14,798 nucleotides of DNA from JALYNX01 sp040905925 (GTDB taxonomy: Bacteria; Actinomycetota; Acidimicrobiia; Spongiisociales; ZC4RG35). Below are positions 13,387 to 14,798 of the stretch, piece after piece; the first letter of the stretch is position 1, and each line of letters starts with the position of its first letter. The notes below the pieces were generated by a model, which was not told the origin of the DNA, ran no database searches, and saw only the letters and a list, made by a program, of their open reading frames with translations. The DNA lies in assembly GCA_040905925.1 (NCBI GenBank), contig JBBDQO010000132.1, forward strand, positions 1 through 14,798, given 5' to 3'. Position numbers and translations under genes: made by a program.

Positions 13387-14139
13387 TCAGGTTTCTTCTC
13401 TTCGGGCTCCCGCCACCAGCAGGAGGCCGAGCACCAGTGCACTCGCCCCGAGACCGATGAGCTGTCCTCGATCGACACCGGTGAACGGCAGGACACTCGA
13501 GTCATTGGAGGGGATGGACGATGTCGTAACCGTAATTCCCCCGACCACATCAGGAACCGTTGACGGGGCGATACCGACGATGGTCGTGGTCGTGGTGGCC
13601 TGAGTCGTCGTCGTGGTGGCCTGAGTCGTCGTCGTGGTGGCCTGAGTCGTCGTCGTGGTCGCCTGCGTCGTCGTCGTGGTGACCTCGGTCGTCGTCGTGG
13701 TCGCCTCGTCGCACTTGAGCTCGTTGAGGTTGATCGACAGTGAGGTCGAAACGTTCTGAGAGCCGCCGTCGGACCAGTCTCCTGACACGGTGAGGGTCTT
13801 GGTACCGGTCTCTCCAAGCGGATACGTAACGATCTCCGTGGTGGACGCGTCCGGGCCCAGACTGAGACCGACAACGACGTTCACCCAGCCTTCGGTCCCA
13901 TCGGTGTACTGGACAAGGTCGACTGTCATGGTGCGACCCTCCCAGTTCCCGTTGGAGACGGTCCAAGTCACGACCTTGTTCCCCTGGTCATCACATTGGG
14001 CCGAGACCCCGAGAATCGGGTGGTGCGCCAGCGCCGCCGGGGCGAAGATCACCATCATCGACATCAATACGGCAACAGCAGAAAAAGTCGCAAGCAGACG
14101 CTCGAACCTCCGGCGATGGGAGACAAAGCCAAAGCTCAT
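13387..14139 (-). CDS. LPFTG wall-anchored surface protein with Thr-rich stalk
   Basis: Predicted secreted, sortase-anchored protein of 250 residues from the ATG at 14137-14139. The signal peptide is almost identical to that of the 799-residue protein (cleavage after ALA38; mature N-terminus HHP). An N-terminal beta domain (39-143) carries C49 and C143, matching C49/C149 of the paralogue. A stalk of six runs of five Thr (147-186), spaced by Gln-Ala, Glu-Val or Ile-Val, follows and is probably extended and possibly O-glycosylated. Next comes STVPDVVGGITVTT, then LPFTG (217-221), a membrane helix and RREET. An upstream in-frame ATG at 14224-14226 with AGGA before it would add 29 residues (MKGLENDSGR...) ahead of an already normal signal peptide. 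The shorter start is preferred by comparison with copy 1. The ligand is unknown. Confidence 0.85.
   Translation of the reverse strand: MSFGFVSHRRRFERLLATFSAVAVLMSMMVIFAPAALAHHPILGVSAQCDDQGNKVVTWTVSNGNWEGRTMTVDLVQYTDGTEGWVNVVVGLSLGPDASTTEIVTYPLGETGTKTLTVSGDWSDGGSQNVSTSLSINLNELKCDEATTTTTEVTTTTTQATTTTTQATTTTTQATTTTTQATTTTTIVGIAPSTVPDVVGGITVTTSSIPSNDSSVLPFTGVDRGQLIGLGASALVLGLLLVAGARREET
13582..13701 (-). repeat. 21-bp tandem repeat encoding the Thr stalk
   Basis: Six runs of five Thr codons (ACC/ACG) repeat with a 21-bp period (unit about TTTTTQA) over 120 bp. The three central units are almost identical in DNA, so copy number could change by slippage and alter stalk length in 7-residue steps without breaking the frame. 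Confidence 0.85.
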
Positions 14140-14366
14140 GAAAGCCCCCCAACACAAGATACGCGCCAATGGCGCGTGTAAGAATCGATGCCCCAGACGA
14201 CCCGAGTCGTTCTCCAGCCCCTTCATGATCTTCCTATCCCTTCATCGTTTGGGACAGGCCGGTCTCACCACTAGCTCCACCAGACCCAGGTGACCGTTTT
14301 ACAGGTCGGGTTTCAACGCCTCCCTTTTCCCCTAATGGGTGCGACCACTCCACGTGTTCGTTGACC
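14140..14366 (-). promoter_or_regulatory. Long structured mRNA leader, copy 2
   Basis: Homologue of the leader at 13027-13252. It keeps the CCTGTCCC/GGGATAGG stem (14233-14258), the GTCGTC hairpin with its loop changed from TGGG to TCGG, and the CGCGCCATTGGCGCG palindrome (14159-14179). The palindrome's outer arm has one change (C·A in the transcript). The ACCAGACC/GGTCTGGT stem carries one mismatch here. The best-conserved stretch is about 14230-14305, spanning the 8-bp stem and the CCTGTAAAACGGTCACC segment. Confidence 0.5.
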
Positions 14367-14397
14367 ACCATACTGCCGCAGGTTGGGGCAAAGTCAA
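14367..14397 (-). promoter_or_regulatory. Promoter of the 250-residue LPFTG gene
   Basis: TTGACT (14392-14397) and TATGGT (14367-14372) are 19 bp apart, the same layout as copy 1. Transcription would start near 14360. Two palindromes lie directly upstream of the -35 box. Confidence 0.55.
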
Positions 14398-14399
14398 CA

Positions 14400-14433
14400 G
14401 GTCTTAAGACCCACCGGAACAGGTCTTAAGACC
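14400..14433. promoter_or_regulatory. Twin perfect palindromes, operator candidate
   Basis: GGTCTTAAGACC occurs at 14400-14411 and 14422-14433. Both are perfect 12-bp palindromes 22 bp apart centre to centre, about two helical turns, inside a 19-bp direct repeat (14396-14414 and 14418-14436). They sit 2 bp upstream of the -35 box, a classic place for paired activator sites. The matching place in copy 1 reads AGGCTTCAGACC, with one base lost and symmetry broken. Confidence 0.5.
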
Positions 14434-14437
14434 CACT

Positions 14438-14498
14438 AGCTGTGGCTCAGGCAAGAACATAGACCCCTGGCTGTGGCCCAGACAAGAACAAAGACCCC
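14438..14498. repeat. Tandem ~31-bp direct repeat
   Basis: Two units (14438-14467 and 14469-14498) share GCTGTGGC-CAG-CAAGAACA-AGACCCC with few substitutions. They lie between the twin palindromes and the terminator hairpin, and the second unit runs into the left arm of that hairpin. No function is evident. Confidence 0.6.
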
Positions 14499-14520
14499 GG
14501 GAGCAGGGCTCCCGGGGTCT
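14492..14520 (-). terminator. Terminator of the partial LPFTG gene
   Basis: A perfect 13-bp stem AGACCCCGGGAGC/GCTCCCGGGGTCT with a 3-nt loop lies 34 nt after the stop at 14555. It is homologous to the hairpin at 13322-13353. Confidence 0.85.
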
Positions 14521-14554
14521 CTAATAGTCAGTCAAGACCTGGCAAATTGCGGTG

Positions 14555-14798
14555 TCAGGTCTCCTCTCTCCGGGCTCCCACCACCAGCAGGAGGCCGAGC
14601 ACGAGTGCGCTCGTTCCGAGGGCAATGAGCTTGCTTCGATCCGCCCCGGTGAACGGGAGGACACTCGAGTCAATGGAGGGGATGGACGTCGTCACCGTGA
14701 TACCCCCGACCACATCAGGAACCGTTGACGGGACGATACCGACGATGGACGTCGTCACCGTGATACCCCCGACCACATCAGGAACCGTTGACGGGACG
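14555..14798 (-). CDS. LPFTG wall-anchored surface protein, C-terminal part only
   Basis: The frame is open to the right edge; about 81 C-terminal codons are visible and the start lies outside. It ends with SSVLPFTGADRSKL, a membrane helix and RREET, nearly identical to the 250-residue paralogue (LPFTGVDRGQL...RREET). Upstream, the STVPDVVGGITVTT module that occurs once in the paralogue is repeated in tandem here as a 21-residue unit. It is the third member of the array. Whether it has the same signal peptide and leader cannot be seen. Confidence 0.8.
   Translation of the reverse strand, partial: VPSTVPDVVGGITVTTSIVGIVPSTVPDVVGGITVTTSIPSIDSSVLPFTGADRSKLIALGTSALVLGLLLVVGARREET
14681..14798 (-). 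repeat. 63-bp tandem repeat in the partial LPFTG gene
   Basis: The unit at 14681-14743 is repeated without a single change over the visible 55 bp of the next unit (14744-14798), which runs off the window. The period is 63 bp, 21 residues, in frame. Perfect identity suggests recent expansion and variable copy number. Confidence 0.85.

Larger units (their letters stand above)
14017..14397 (-). repeat. Duplicated promoter-leader-signal-peptide segment, copy 2
   Basis: Partner of 12904-13283; similarity runs from the -35 box to the HHP codons of the 250-residue protein. Differences are scattered substitutions plus a few single-base indels. One of these shifts the frame of the upstream ATG relative to the main ORF. 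Confidence 0.85.

Noticed and set aside
13582..13701. CRISPR-like periodic repeat
   Set aside because: The 21-bp units are in-frame Thr codons of a surface protein with no spacers and no cas genes.

Overview
The window is GC-rich and every supportable gene lies on the minus strand, so it is read from right to left. The order folC, ndk, mreB, mreC, mreD, penicillin-binding protein 2, rodA, (tdk), RNase E/G, rplU matches the conserved actinobacterial block known from Streptomyces (folC-ndk-mreBCD-pbp2-rodA ... rne-rplU-rpmA-obg). This synteny, TANNNT-type -10 boxes, two probably leaderless genes and LPFTG-anchored surface proteins point to Actinomycetota, perhaps an Acidimicrobiia-like lineage. 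The class assignment is a guess.

Positions 1-2306 hold the end of the block: a cut-off rplU with a Lys/Ala/Pro-rich C-terminal extension, a short RNase E/G with a basic N-terminal extension and no C-terminal scaffold, and an rne leader with two clear inverted repeats. A type II thymidine kinase (tdk) follows at 2307-2897. The core is the rod-shape elongasome operon (3035-8624). MreB filaments, the MreC/MreD membrane partners, the transpeptidase PBP2 and the glycosyltransferase RodA are encoded in a tightly packed set with ATGA and TGATG overlaps. A good promoter and a perfect DnaA box lie upstream of mreB. Next come ndk (nucleoside diphosphate kinase) and folC (folylpolyglutamate/dihydrofolate synthase). 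The folC 3' end has been extended by a small GC-rich double-hairpin element.

The right third (10563-14798) is accessory. It holds at least three tandem genes for sortase-type (LPFTG) wall-anchored proteins. One (799 aa) carries seven Cys-bracketed beta repeats, one (250 aa) has a Thr-rich stalk, and one is cut by the window edge and has identical 63-bp tandem repeats. The two complete genes share about 380 bp of near-identical sequence running from the -35 box through a roughly 220-nt structured leader to the signal peptide. They then diverge abruptly at the mature N-terminus, which begins His-His-Pro in both.

That shared leader is the most interesting item in the window. It has conserved hairpins, a CGCGCCATTGGCGCG palindrome, and a conserved upstream ATG. 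In one copy this ATG opens a 29-codon leader ORF overlapping the main start by ATGA. In the other it is in frame and would extend the protein by 29 residues. Two identical perfect palindromes sit just behind the -35 box of one copy only.
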